DNA from: Putridiphycobacter sp965230485 | GTDB taxonomy: Bacteria; Bacteroidota; Bacteroidia; Flavobacteriales_D; Crocinitomicaceae | Direction: 5' to 3' | Assembly (NCBI GenBank): GCA_965230485.1 | Contig: CBDDLA010000001.1 | Span: 1,860,001-1,924,000 of the forward strand | Length of the DNA: 64,000 nucleotides | Notes under the pieces: model-generated | Seen by the model: the letters and a program-made list of their open reading frames with translations, nothing else | Database searches by the model: none | What the model was told of the DNA's origin: nothing | Position numbers and translations under genes: made by a program | Shown here: piece by piece, positions 54,125 to 62,903 of the stretch | Numbering within the stretch: the first letter of the stretch is position 1 | Layout of the letters: every line of letters begins with the position of its first letter

Positions 54125-54619
54125 ATGAGTAAAACTGTTATCCTAATATTCGCAATGTTATGTTTCACATCTTGCAGTGATTCTAAAAATAGCAAAATTG
54201 AAACCAATCGAAATGTAAAACAAAAACAAGAGACGAAAGAAACTGAAAAAAAAGCCGTAGAGACTACTTCCGCTTCTAATAATCAGGCAACAAGTCCAAA
54301 ATGGGTAGCTGAACAAGTCTTTAATGCTGCTCGAACAGGAGAGGTTGCAATTTTAGGCACCTTATGTGACCCTGTTGGAGAATTAGACTTTAATATGCAA
54401 AGATTATGCAGGGTTCCTGAATTTGATAAAGTAAAGAAAGAGGACTTTATGAATTACTTTAAAACAGGAAGCGTTTTAGGAGACCCTTTAATAGTTGGAA
54501 ATTTAGCCAGTGTGAAAGTCAAATTTGGTCAAGATGGAACAAGAGAAGAAACCTTTGAGATGATTAAAAGGGATGGAAAATGGTACTTATCCAGATTTGC
54601 TCCTAAAAAAAGCAACTAG
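54125..54619 (+). CDS. Lipoprotein of unknown function (SnoaL/DUF4878-like fold possible)
   Basis: A protein of 164 residues with lipobox FTSC (Cys at about 17), then a Lys/Glu/Thr-rich linker of about 35 residues, then a compact C-terminal domain of about 105 residues (SPKWVAEQVFNAARTGEVAILGTLCDP to KRDGKWYLSRFAPKK). The layout and the GKWYLSRF ending resemble DUF4878/NTF2-like lipoproteins, though the match is not certain. Probably anchored to the periplasmic side of a membrane. It precedes tyrS by 105 bp on the same strand and likely has its own promoter; upstream is 221 bp of AT-rich sequence to the SprB gene's start. Confidence 0.7.
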   Translation: MSKTVILIFAMLCFTSCSDSKNSKIETNRNVKQKQETKETEKKAVETTSASNNQATSPKWVAEQVFNAARTGEVAILGTLCDPVGELDFNMQRLCRVPEFDKVKKEDFMNYFKTGSVLGDPLIVGNLASVKVKFGQDGTREETFEMIKRDGKWYLSRFAPKKSN

Positions 54620-54724
54620 TATTGAACTAAATCCGAAAACCATGAATCCATTCAAAAACTATCCCCTGTTTGAATGTTTACGTAATGAATAATATCTAAA
54701 TTAGCGGCTCTAAATTAAATTAAA

Positions 54725-56008
54725 ATGCCAATCAATTTTGTTGAAGAATTAAGGTGGAGAGGAATGGTACAGGATATAATACCTGGAACCGAAGAACTAT
54801 TAGCTAAAGAAACGGTGACCGGTTACATAGGTTTTGATCCTACGGCTGATTCTCTGCATATCGGATCATTGATTCCAATTATGATGCTTAAACATATGCA
54901 ACGTGCTGGCCACAGACCTATTGCATTAGTTGGTGGCGCTACAGGCATGGTAGGGGACCCTTCTGGAAAATCTGATGAGCGTAATTTGTTAAATGAAGAT
55001 ACACTAAACAAAAATATTGAAGGTGTAAAAAATGTGTTGAGTCGTTTTTTGGAATTTGACGATTCTGATAACGGAGCTAAACTAGTGAATAATTATGATT
55101 GGATGAAACACTTTTCGTTCATTGATTTTATTCGTGATGTTGGTAAACATATCACCGTCAATTATATGAGCGCTAAAGATTCAGTAAAAAAGAGAATCGA
55201 CACTGGTATTTCGTTTACAGAATTCTCATATCAGCTGCTACAGGGTTATGACTTTTTGCATTTATATGAAGCCGAAGGTTGTAAACTACAGATGGGTGGT
55301 AGCGATCAGTGGGGCAATATTACTACGGGTACCGAATTAGTTAGACGAATCGGAAAAGGAGAAGGCTTTGCCTTTACTTGCCCTCTGATGACAAAAGCAG
55401 ACGGTACAAAGTTTGGTAAAACAGAAAGTGGAGCCGTCTGGTTAACTGCAGACAAAACAAGTCCATATCAATTTTATCAGTTTTGGCTAAACGCAACTGA
55501 TGAGGATGCACCTAGATTTATCAGAACTTTTACTTTTTTGACTAGAAAAGAAATCGAATCCATTGAAAAAGAACATATTGAAGCGCCTCATATGCGAATT
55601 TTACAACGGAAATTGGCTCAAGAGGTTACTAAAATGGTGCACGGTCAAGATGCTTTAGATGCGGCAGAAAGAACAACCAACATTCTATTTAACAAAAAAG
55701 CAACTGTAGATGACTTAAAACAATTATCTATTCAGGATATGTTGGACGGCTTTAGTGGTGTTCCGCAAGCTAAAATCTCTAAAACTGATATTGAAAACGG
55801 TCTTGGTATCATTGACGCCTTATCAGCCAAAACAGGTTTTTTAAAATCAAATGGAGAGGCTAGACGTGAACTTAAAGGCAATGCTATTTCAGTTAATAAA
55901 ACCAAAGTAAAGGAAGACTATACCCTAAGTATATCTGATTTAATTAATGATAAATTTGTGCTTTTGGGAAAGGGTAAAAAAAACAATTACCTAATTATAG
56001 CTGAGTAA
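54725..56008 (+). CDS. tyrS: Tyrosyl-tRNA synthetase
   Basis: A protein of 427 residues, near the usual size of bacterial TyrRS. It catalyses attachment of tyrosine to tRNA-Tyr in the cytoplasm. Class I signatures: HIGS at 45-48, KFGKT (the KMSKS counterpart) at about 229-233, and GSDQWGN at about 193. GYIGFDPTADSLHIGSLIPI fixes the N-terminal Rossmann fold. The C-terminal S4 RNA-binding domain lies at about 355-427 (SNGEARRELKGNAISVNKTKV). It is followed after 12 bp by a lipoprotein gene, then a SpoU methyltransferase and an HDAC-like gene, all on the plus strand. Confidence 0.97.
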   Translation: MPINFVEELRWRGMVQDIIPGTEELLAKETVTGYIGFDPTADSLHIGSLIPIMMLKHMQRAGHRPIALVGGATGMVGDPSGKSDERNLLNEDTLNKNIEGVKNVLSRFLEFDDSDNGAKLVNNYDWMKHFSFIDFIRDVGKHITVNYMSAKDSVKKRIDTGISFTEFSYQLLQGYDFLHLYEAEGCKLQMGGSDQWGNITTGTELVRRIGKGEGFAFTCPLMTKADGTKFGKTESGAVWLTADKTSPYQFYQFWLNATDEDAPRFIRTFTFLTRKEIESIEKEHIEAPHMRILQRKLAQEVTKMVHGQDALDAAERTTNILFNKKATVDDLKQLSIQDMLDGFSGVPQAKISKTDIENGLGIIDALSAKTGFLKSNGEARRELKGNAISVNKTKVKEDYTLSISDLINDKFVLLGKGKKNNYLIIAE

Positions 56009-56020
56009 AATTTAATAGAC

Positions 56021-56452
56021 ATGAAAAATTTAATTTTTGCTTTGATTTTATCCATTGCATTATTTAGTTGTACAAGTTCAAAGATTATTGGCTACTCTTA
56101 CACTGAAGGAGGCATGATTGGGTCTACTAAAACAACAATCACAGCGGACTCTCTAACGTTTCTAAAGTATAAGCATGGTCAAAAAAGCTATGAAGCCTAT
56201 TTGAGTGACGAAAAAGATTGGATTTTAGTACACAATATGGGTAAGCACATTAACTATGAAGGGATCGATACCCTAACTTCACCTTCAATGGGAAGAGCAA
56301 CTGATGCCGCACCTTTTGCCATGCTTGAAATCATTACTAAAGATAGTGTTTACCAATCTGCAAGCTTTGATGGTGGCAAACCACCAGCACCAATTGCTGC
56401 GTTAGTGATTCAGATGAGTCAAATTAGTAAAAACGCGACCTCAAAACCATAA
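56021..56452 (+). CDS. Small lipoprotein of unknown function
   Basis: A protein of 143 residues. The lipobox is ALFSC, with Cys at about 17. The mature part (SSKIIGYSYTEGGMIGSTKTTITADSLTFLKYKHGQKSYEAYLSDEKDW) shows strands with Gly and Tyr but no family I recognise. It is probably in the periplasm or outer membrane. It sits 12 bp after tyrS and 3 bp before the SpoU gene, so it is co-transcribed with them; no functional link is clear. Confidence 0.75.
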   Translation: MKNLIFALILSIALFSCTSSKIIGYSYTEGGMIGSTKTTITADSLTFLKYKHGQKSYEAYLSDEKDWILVHNMGKHINYEGIDTLTSPSMGRATDAAPFAMLEIITKDSVYQSASFDGGKPPAPIAALVIQMSQISKNATSKP

Positions 56453-56455
56453 TTA

Positions 56456-56998
56456 ATGTCTGACTACCGTAAACTTAAATTACAGGAATTAGGACGGCTT
56501 AATATTGAAGATTTTAAAGCAAAAGAAAAGACCCCTTTAATAGTGGTGCTCGATAATATTAGAAGCTTAAATAATATAGGATCGGTTTTTAGAAGTGGTG
56601 ATGCCTTTCGGATTGAGAAAATATACCTCTGCGGCATTACAGCCACTCCCCCTCACCGAGACATCCATAAAACGGCCATAGGCGCAACGGAATCTGTTGA
56701 ATGGGAACATGTTGAAGATGCTTTAGATCTTGTGGCTGAATTACAGGCTAATGGTATACATTGTTTATCTATTGAACAAACTGAAAATAGCCTCATGTTA
56801 GATAAATTTCAGCCCACTAAGGGACAAAAATACGCCATAATCATGGGTAACGAAGTAGATGGTGTTCAACAATCAATTATTGACATTAGCGATTCTGTGA
56901 TTGAGATTCCTCAAATAGGTACTAAGCATTCATTGAATATTTCCGTTTGCACTGGTGTTGTATTATGGGATATATTCTCAAAGATCAAAAATTTATAG
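56456..56998 (+). CDS. SpoU/TrmH-family RNA 2'-O-methyltransferase
   Basis: A protein of 180 residues. It has the three SPOUT motifs: motif 1 LDNIRSLNNIGSVFRSGDAF at about 32-51, motif 2 YAIIMGNEVDGV at about 126-137, and motif 3 ISDSVIEIPQIGTKHSLNISVCTGVVLWD. The knot fold binds SAM and methylates ribose 2'-OH in tRNA or rRNA. Lacking the N-terminal substrate-binding domain of RlmB, it resembles short TrmH/TrmL-type proteins. The exact target nucleotide cannot be told. Only 3 bp separate it from the previous gene and 6 bp from the next. Confidence 0.9.
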   Translation: MSDYRKLKLQELGRLNIEDFKAKEKTPLIVVLDNIRSLNNIGSVFRSGDAFRIEKIYLCGITATPPHRDIHKTAIGATESVEWEHVEDALDLVAELQANGIHCLSIEQTENSLMLDKFQPTKGQKYAIIMGNEVDGVQQSIIDISDSVIEIPQIGTKHSLNISVCTGVVLWDIFSKIKNL

Positions 56999-57004
56999 GC
57001 TAAA

Positions 57005-57907
57005 ATGAAAGTGGCATTTAGTCCAGTTTACACTTATAATAGATTGCCTGAAGGACACCGATTCCCAATGGAAAAATATGATTTATTGCCACAACAATTA
57101 TTACTTGAGGGTACCTTAGTGAATTCCGATTTTTTTGCTCCTGATATTTTGTCTGAAGAAGAAATTCTACGCACGCATAGCCTAGATTATTGGATTAAAT
57201 TAAAAGAGGGCACACTTTCCAAAAAAGAAATTCGAGCCATGGGGTTTCCTTATCACGAATCTTTAATAAACAGAGGTCGGTACATCTCAAAAGGCACATT
57301 GGAATGTGCTTACTATGCTTTGCAAGATGGCATTGCCATGAACATTGCGGGAGGCACACATCATGCCTACACCGATCGTGGAGAAGGCTTTTGTATTTTT
57401 AATGATTTTGCCATTGCCGCTAATGAATTATTATATCACAAAGTGGTAAAACAAATTTTAATCATAGACCTTGATGTCCATCAGGGCAATGGTACAGCAA
57501 AAATTTTTGAAAATAGACCTGAAGTATTCACCTTTAGTATCCATGGCGCTAATAATTACCCTCTTAAGAAGGAATTATCCGACTTAGACATAGGGGTTCC
57601 TGATAAAATTGAAGACACTGAATACATAGCGACACTTGTTAAGTATTTAGAACCAACTATAGATAAGGTTAAACCAGATATAGTTTTTTACCTCAGTGGA
57701 GTAGATATTTTAGGCACTGATAAATTAGGACGGCTCAATGTATCGATAAACGGATGCAAAAAACGAGATGAATTAGTCTTTGAGGCTTGTCAAAAAAAAC
57801 AGATTCCAGTAATAGTAAGTATGGGCGGCGGATATTCTGTAAAAATCAAAGATATTATTGAAGCCCATGCCAATACCTTTCGGATGGCTAAAAAAATTTT
57901 TGAGTAG
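57005..57907 (+). CDS. Histone-deacetylase-family hydrolase
   Basis: A protein of 300 residues. Zinc ligands: Asp and His in LIIDLDVHQGNGTAKIF at about 155-159, and Asp in SGVDILGTDKLGRL at about 234. A catalytic His pair is in GGTHHAYTDRGEGFC at about 117-121. GGGYS is near the C-terminus. The short form matches bacterial acetoin-utilization or acetylpolyamine amidohydrolase-like proteins, zinc enzymes that remove acyl groups from amines or lysines. Substrate unknown. It lies last in the plus-strand block with tyrS; the convergent glycosyltransferase gene ends 43 bp further. Confidence 0.9.
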   Translation: MKVAFSPVYTYNRLPEGHRFPMEKYDLLPQQLLLEGTLVNSDFFAPDILSEEEILRTHSLDYWIKLKEGTLSKKEIRAMGFPYHESLINRGRYISKGTLECAYYALQDGIAMNIAGGTHHAYTDRGEGFCIFNDFAIAANELLYHKVVKQILIIDLDVHQGNGTAKIFENRPEVFTFSIHGANNYPLKKELSDLDIGVPDKIEDTEYIATLVKYLEPTIDKVKPDIVFYLSGVDILGTDKLGRLNVSINGCKKRDELVFEACQKKQIPVIVSMGGGYSVKIKDIIEAHANTFRMAKKIFE

Positions 57908-57950
57908 TTCTATATCCAAAATTCACGATTAACACATTTTAAATAAAGCG

Positions 57951-58928
57951 TTAAGGCATAGTATTAACATCATTAGAAATTACATTTATGTCTTGCTCAG
58001 TCATACAAGCGAAATGCTTTTTTGGGCAAGTTTGATATCCAATTTTTGAGCATGGACGACATTTCAAATGATTAACTTCATGAATGCTAAAGTTAGTTTC
58101 ATTTTTAGGCATATACGGATACATTCCTAAATCAGGAATGGTATTTCCCCAAATAGAAATAATAGGTTTTTCAAATGCAGCGGCTATATGCATCAAACCT
58201 GTGTCGTGACTAACAACCTTTTGAGCTTGCTTTAAAATGCTAGCAGATTGATTTAGATTTAATGTACCAACCAAGTTAACGACATCAGAACATCTTTTTA
58301 CAATTGATTCAGACATTTCCTTGTCAGACTCTCCTCCTAACAATACAATGGGTAAATCAATTTTATTAATTAATTCAATCATTGAATCAATTGGTAATCG
58401 CTTGGTCGCAAATTGCGCTCCAATTGCAAAAGCAATATAATTTGAGGGAATATTATAATCATTAATATTAACCTTATCTTTCTCAGGAATAATGAAATCA
58501 AGTCCTAAATGGTCATTTGCAACTCCAAGTGTTTTCACCGCTTTAAAATACCGGTCAACAACATGGACTTTTGGCATCTTATTAATCTTGAATTGTGTCA
58601 GTAGTAGCTTTCGTAAGTTCAATTTCGGAAAGCTGTTGCTAGGTTTTGCTAATGAAAGTTTTAGTCTTGCAGTTCTAATATTATGATGAAGGTCAACTAT
58701 AAAATCGTAATTTTCTCTTTTTAAATTTGGTATAACTGATGAGATTTGGTTTTCTATGGTAAATACACGATCAACATTTGGGTTACTGGCAATAATGACC
58801 TCATTAACCTTTTTCGTTAAAAAATGAACTTCAACATCCTGAAGTTGGTTTTTAAGGGTTCTCAAAATGGGCGTTGTCAATACTACATCACCAATTGAAC
58901 TAAACCTAACTACCAATATTTTTTTCAC
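57951..58928 (-). CDS. Glycosyltransferase family 9 (heptosyltransferase-like)
   Basis: A protein of 325 residues. The start is GTG at 58928 (KKILVVRFSSIGDVVLTTPILR); no ATG is available before it. Two Rossmann-like halves (GT-B fold): the N-terminal end has RFSSIGDVV, and the C-terminal half has KVVSHDTGLMHIAAAFEKPIISIWGNT with the conserved DTGLMH. These enzymes transfer heptose or other sugars from ADP- or other nucleotide donors to the LPS core in the cytoplasm. A Cys-rich tail (LKCRPCSKIGYQTCPKKHFACM) is typical of Bacteroidota members. It lies 25 bp after sppA, same strand. Confidence 0.9.
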   Translation of the reverse strand: MKKILVVRFSSIGDVVLTTPILRTLKNQLQDVEVHFLTKKVNEVIIASNPNVDRVFTIENQISSVIPNLKRENYDFIVDLHHNIRTARLKLSLAKPSNSFPKLNLRKLLLTQFKINKMPKVHVVDRYFKAVKTLGVANDHLGLDFIIPEKDKVNINDYNIPSNYIAFAIGAQFATKRLPIDSMIELINKIDLPIVLLGGESDKEMSESIVKRCSDVVNLVGTLNLNQSASILKQAQKVVSHDTGLMHIAAAFEKPIISIWGNTIPDLGMYPYMPKNETNFSIHEVNHLKCRPCSKIGYQTCPKKHFACMTEQDINVISNDVNTMP

Positions 58929-58953
58929 CTGACTTTTTAAAATAAACTACTAA

Positions 58954-60720
58954 TTAGTCTATCCAATACAAATATGGAATTCTTGCTTGCACACCTTTAC
59001 TACTTTCCAATTGTTTTACAAATCTGTACATCTGCATTAGTTTCTTCTCAAACCCTGATTTAACAGTTACTTGTTCCTGATTTAAACTCTGCATCAGTTC
59101 AACAAGTTTATCGTTTTTATTTGTAGTCAAAATCCTTGTTTTTACATCTTCAGTTTCCAAATTTATTAGCTTAGCTGTATATGCTATAGCCTCTGTCAAA
59201 CCTCCAAATTCATCAATTAAACCAATAGAAATAGCATCTTTACCTGCCCATACTCTACCTTGCCCAATGCTATCAATTTCTTCTACTGTTTTTCCTCTTC
59301 CCTTGCCTACTTTCGAAATAAAATCACTGTAGATATCATCAACACCTTCTTGAAATATTTTCAACTCTTCCTCTGTTAATCTTTTATTTAGCGATAATAC
59401 ACTGTGGGTATTGGTTTGTACATGATCAAAATTAACCCCTAGCTTTTCTTTCATAAAATCTCCAGTGTAAGGAATTACACCAAATACGCCTATCGACCCT
59501 GTTATTGTATTTTCCTGAGCGAAAATTCTATTTGCACCACAAGACACATAATATCCTCCGGACGCAGCAACATTGCCCATTGATACAACAACTGGTTTAT
59601 AAGCCCTTGTTAACTCTACTTCTCTCCAAATTAAATCGCTCGCCAACGCACTTCCGCCAGGTGAATTTACTCTTAATATAACAGCCTTTATAGTTGAATC
59701 TTTTCTAGCGTTTCGGACCAACTCAGCAGATGATGTTCCACCAATCTGGCCTGGTTCACCATTACCGTCAACTATCTCACCTTCAAGTGAAACAATAGCA
59801 ATACTTGCATCAGCAGTATGCGCTGAATATTTTTTTAAGTAGCTTTTAAAAGAATAAAGCTTTAAATCATCATCTGGATCCAATTTTGATTTTTCTTTTA
59901 AAATTGTTTCAACCTCATCAAAATATTTCACGCCATCAACTAATTTCAATTTTACTGCATCTTCCGGTGTTCTGGCATATAGGGAGTCAATGATTTCATT
60001 CATTTTTATTTCCTCTATACCTCTGCTATCTTTAACTGCAAGTGTCATTTCACCCCACATAGCATTTAAATACTTTTGAGTCTGTAGCCGATTGGCTTCA
60101 CTCATTTCAGTATACATTAGAGGTTCTACAGCACTTTTAAATTTATTATTAGAACCTCTAATAATTTGCATGTCTACACCTAACATATCTAATGTCCCTT
60201 TCAAGAATGGTATCTCTGAACCTAAGCCAGTTACACCAAACATACCAGTTGGATAAATATATACTTCATCCGCTACCGAACTCAAATAATATGATTTATT
60301 GTCAAACGTTTCGTTATACGCCAGTACAAACTTTCCTGATGTCTTAAAGTCTTCTATCGCTTCTCTAATATCCTTCAATATGGCTAAACCACAATTTAAA
60401 TCTGATACGTTGATATAAAGTCCTTCAATTCTATCATCCGTTTTAGCTCCATCAATAGCCTTTAGGATATCTACCAAGCCAATTTGCTCCACAACTTGAA
60501 ATGCTGATTGATCTAAATAAGAGAAAGATACATCTCCAATTTTTTGATTTAATTCCATGTGCAACACAGAATTTTTAGTTAAATATTTTGGCTTTTCAGA
60601 GGTCATGCCCTCAATTCCAGAAACTAATGAACTAATAATGATAAAAAATAGCCCTATTAGTAAAATACCTGAAACGATCATAGCTAATAAACTGGCAAAA
60701 AAAGTCTTCCAAAAAGTCAT
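58954..60720 (-). CDS. sppA: Signal peptide peptidase SppA, long form
   Basis: A protein of 588 residues, the long (67K) form with two crotonase-like halves. The membrane anchor lies at 10-32. The catalytic Lys is in KFKSAVEP at about 195 of the N-terminal half and the nucleophile Ser in SPGGSALAS at about 355 of the C-terminal half, as in the E. coli dyad. The N-terminal half has SDLNCGLAILKDIREAIEDF and the second half GNVAASGGYYVSC. It degrades signal peptides and other membrane stubs, with the active site facing the periplasm. It lies between the TerB/DnaJ gene (90 bp upstream) and glycosyltransferase 9. Confidence 0.93.
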   Translation of the reverse strand: MTFWKTFFASLLAMIVSGILLIGLFFIIISSLVSGIEGMTSEKPKYLTKNSVLHMELNQKIGDVSFSYLDQSAFQVVEQIGLVDILKAIDGAKTDDRIEGLYINVSDLNCGLAILKDIREAIEDFKTSGKFVLAYNETFDNKSYYLSSVADEVYIYPTGMFGVTGLGSEIPFLKGTLDMLGVDMQIIRGSNNKFKSAVEPLMYTEMSEANRLQTQKYLNAMWGEMTLAVKDSRGIEEIKMNEIIDSLYARTPEDAVKLKLVDGVKYFDEVETILKEKSKLDPDDDLKLYSFKSYLKKYSAHTADASIAIVSLEGEIVDGNGEPGQIGGTSSAELVRNARKDSTIKAVILRVNSPGGSALASDLIWREVELTRAYKPVVVSMGNVAASGGYYVSCGANRIFAQENTITGSIGVFGVIPYTGDFMKEKLGVNFDHVQTNTHSVLSLNKRLTEEELKIFQEGVDDIYSDFISKVGKGRGKTVEEIDSIGQGRVWAGKDAISIGLIDEFGGLTEAIAYTAKLINLETEDVKTRILTTNKNDKLVELMQSLNQEQVTVKSGFEKKLMQMYRFVKQLESSKGVQARIPYLYWID

Positions 60721-60810
60721 ATATTTATTATAGTAATTACGAAAGCAAAGTTAAGGGTATTTTTTTAATGTTTCTAAAATTGCTGACTTCTGTTTAGCAA
60801 TCGAAATACA

Positions 60811-61641
60811 TTACTTTATTCCTCTGGTCTCTTTGATTTGATCGTATGCAGCTTGAATGGTCTGAAATTTTTCTTTAGCACTTTTTTGATGGCTTTCTCC
60901 CATATTCATTACTTTATCAGGATGATAAATGACTGCTAATTTCCGATAGGCTTTTTTAATTTCAGATTCAGTAGCTTGCGGCGTAATTTCCAAAATTCTA
61001 TAGGCTTGATTAAGGCTCGTTTTAGACGTCCGTCGACGATATTGTTGTTGGTTAGATTGGCGCTGGTATCTACTTTGTTGGTGTCTTCCAGTATAATTAA
61101 AACTATGCATTGAAAGCAAGGAATCAACAGTAATTTTATTAATTCTCAGATATTGACCAATTCTGTATACATCTATTAGTTCTGCCTCTGTTAATTCTCT
61201 CTCTGCCACTGCAGCACCAATAATTAAATGTAAAATCTGTCTCTTTTCTGAATTATCGAGAGCGTAACTAATATTTGCACAAATCTTTTCAATGGATAGA
61301 TTCTTTTTGGTATATTCTCTAAACTTAATGAGGTATTCTCGTGCCTCCTCTTCCGAAAAATTATGATTTAAGAAACGTTTAACATAGTTTAATTCCGACT
61401 TTAAAATTTTTTTATCTTTTGTTAATATAACCGAAACCAGTGCTAAAATTTCGTTGGTATAATTTAGTTTATCATCACCGGATGCTCCGCCCAGATTGTA
61501 TTCAGAGGCCAGCGCCCTTCCAATTGGAATAAATAAGAAAGAAAATAAAAGTCCAATGACAAAATTGCCTGTGAACCCATAAATGGTGACAAAGCCAACT
61601 GCCAGAAAGATATAGTCTATAGTTTTAAGGTCATTCCGCAT
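60811..61641 (-). CDS. TerB/DnaJ-domain membrane protein (DjlA-like)
   Basis: A protein of 276 residues from the ATG at 61641 (MRNDLKTIDYIF), three codons after an in-frame TTG. Two hydrophobic segments at about 10-30 anchor it. A TerB-like domain follows at about 55-170 (LNYTNEILALVSVILTKDKKILKSELNYVKRFL). A Gln/Arg-rich linker (RHQQSRYQRQSNQQQYRRR) leads to a C-terminal J domain at about 210-270 with the HPD motif (VIYHPDKV). The order membrane anchor, TerB, J is that of DjlA proteins, which stimulate Hsp70 ATPase at the membrane. It is co-directional with the radical SAM gene 11 bp upstream. Confidence 0.9.
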   Translation of the reverse strand: MRNDLKTIDYIFLAVGFVTIYGFTGNFVIGLLFSFLFIPIGRALASEYNLGGASGDDKLNYTNEILALVSVILTKDKKILKSELNYVKRFLNHNFSEEEAREYLIKFREYTKKNLSIEKICANISYALDNSEKRQILHLIIGAAVAERELTEAELIDVYRIGQYLRINKITVDSLLSMHSFNYTGRHQQSRYQRQSNQQQYRRRTSKTSLNQAYRILEITPQATESEIKKAYRKLAVIYHPDKVMNMGESHQKSAKEKFQTIQAAYDQIKETRGIK

Positions 61642-61652
61642 TGCTGGCAAAA

Positions 61653-62840
61653 TTATTCATTTAATCCCAAATCCTGATACCAGTTATCCATCAATTTTTC
61701 ATTTCGAAGTTCATTAATAATTTTAGTTTCATTGATAAAAGATGACCAATGTTTCGACAAATCTTCTGAGTCCATAAACTCAAGACACGATTTGAAATCT
61801 TTTTGAACAGAAATTGGAATGTGGTTAGTTGCACACCAAACAAAAAAAGCACGGTATTTTTTTCGAATAATGTCCTTTTGAGCTTTAGGAAAAGCTTTAA
61901 CATTATAATAAAATGGCCTGTCTACCATATTTATATAAAAATAAGAAGGTATAATTATTCGATTTTCGAAAGCCCATTGATATAAATCTGGTAAATGGAA
62001 AATAGACAAAATAGAAACAGTTGGTGCCAATTTGAATTTTACATTTTGAAGTTGAGTTAAGGATTGTCTATTTTGTAAAAATTTCTCCCAAATCATTTCA
62101 GAACGAATAAACTCTCCTAAATTACCCATGGCATCTATGCTTGCCAAAATTTCGACTGATTTAAAATGAGACCATAATTCTGGCAAATTATAATGTTTAA
62201 AAGACAATACTGAAAAGTTGGTATTGTATCGTAACAAGCAATCGGTAGCCTTTTCGGAAATAAGCCACTCCAATAACTGGTAGTGAGCTTCAGTAATTAA
62301 AGGTTCTCCACCTGCAAAATATATTTCTTTGGCCTGCTTTAAGGCAGAACCATAAATATTAATAAAGGGGTTTAAATCTCTAATATTTTCAATGAGCGCC
62401 TGAGTCTTTTTGGTGCGTTCCAATAATAAGGCATCTGCATGCCATTTTGAACTTGCCCCATGCCAACACGTTCGGCATTTAAAATTGCATAGGTTAGAAA
62501 AACGTATGTCAAAGTACGTTGGTAAAGCATCTACATTAACCGGAAAATCAGATAAATCATGATACTTATCCCATGTCTCCTGACGTATACTTTTCGCCCC
62601 AGCTTTTTCTTGATTAACGCAGACTGAACAACGGTTATCAGGCCGTCCTTCTTTAAAAATTGACCGCAATTTATGGATTGACTCACCATTCCATATATCA
62701 TTTAATGCATCTTTGTTTACATTTCCAAATGGAATATTGGCCACACAACATGCTTTCACTTTACCAAAATCAGATACATGCAAATGGACCCAAGGCATGG
62801 CACAATAAGGTCGAGAATTTTTTGATTCTATTTCTCCCAT
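61653..62840 (-). CDS. Radical SAM protein with SPASM/twitch Cys motifs
   Basis: A protein of 395 residues. The N-terminal part has CAMPWVHLHV at 13-22, a Cys pair at 31-32 and CSVC at 71-74, which look like auxiliary cluster ligands of the SPASM/twitch kind in an N-terminal arrangement. The radical SAM motif is CNFKCRTC (C118, C122, C125). GG of SAM binding is in FAGGEPLITEAH at about 175. The substrate is unknown; relatives act on peptides or on sugars. There is no short peptide gene beside it that would be an obvious precursor. Next gene downstream is the TerB/DnaJ protein, 11 bp on. Confidence 0.88.
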   Translation of the reverse strand: MGEIESKNSRPYCAMPWVHLHVSDFGKVKACCVANIPFGNVNKDALNDIWNGESIHKLRSIFKEGRPDNRCSVCVNQEKAGAKSIRQETWDKYHDLSDFPVNVDALPTYFDIRFSNLCNFKCRTCWHGASSKWHADALLLERTKKTQALIENIRDLNPFINIYGSALKQAKEIYFAGGEPLITEAHYQLLEWLISEKATDCLLRYNTNFSVLSFKHYNLPELWSHFKSVEILASIDAMGNLGEFIRSEMIWEKFLQNRQSLTQLQNVKFKLAPTVSILSIFHLPDLYQWAFENRIIIPSYFYINMVDRPFYYNVKAFPKAQKDIIRKKYRAFFVWCATNHIPISVQKDFKSCLEFMDSEDLSKHWSSFINETKIINELRNEKLMDNWYQDLGLNE

Positions 62841-62903
62841 TAATGAAACAAAAATAGAGTTTCCAACGTATATTTAACGACTATTTTAGTAGTTTTGCTA
62901 CTC

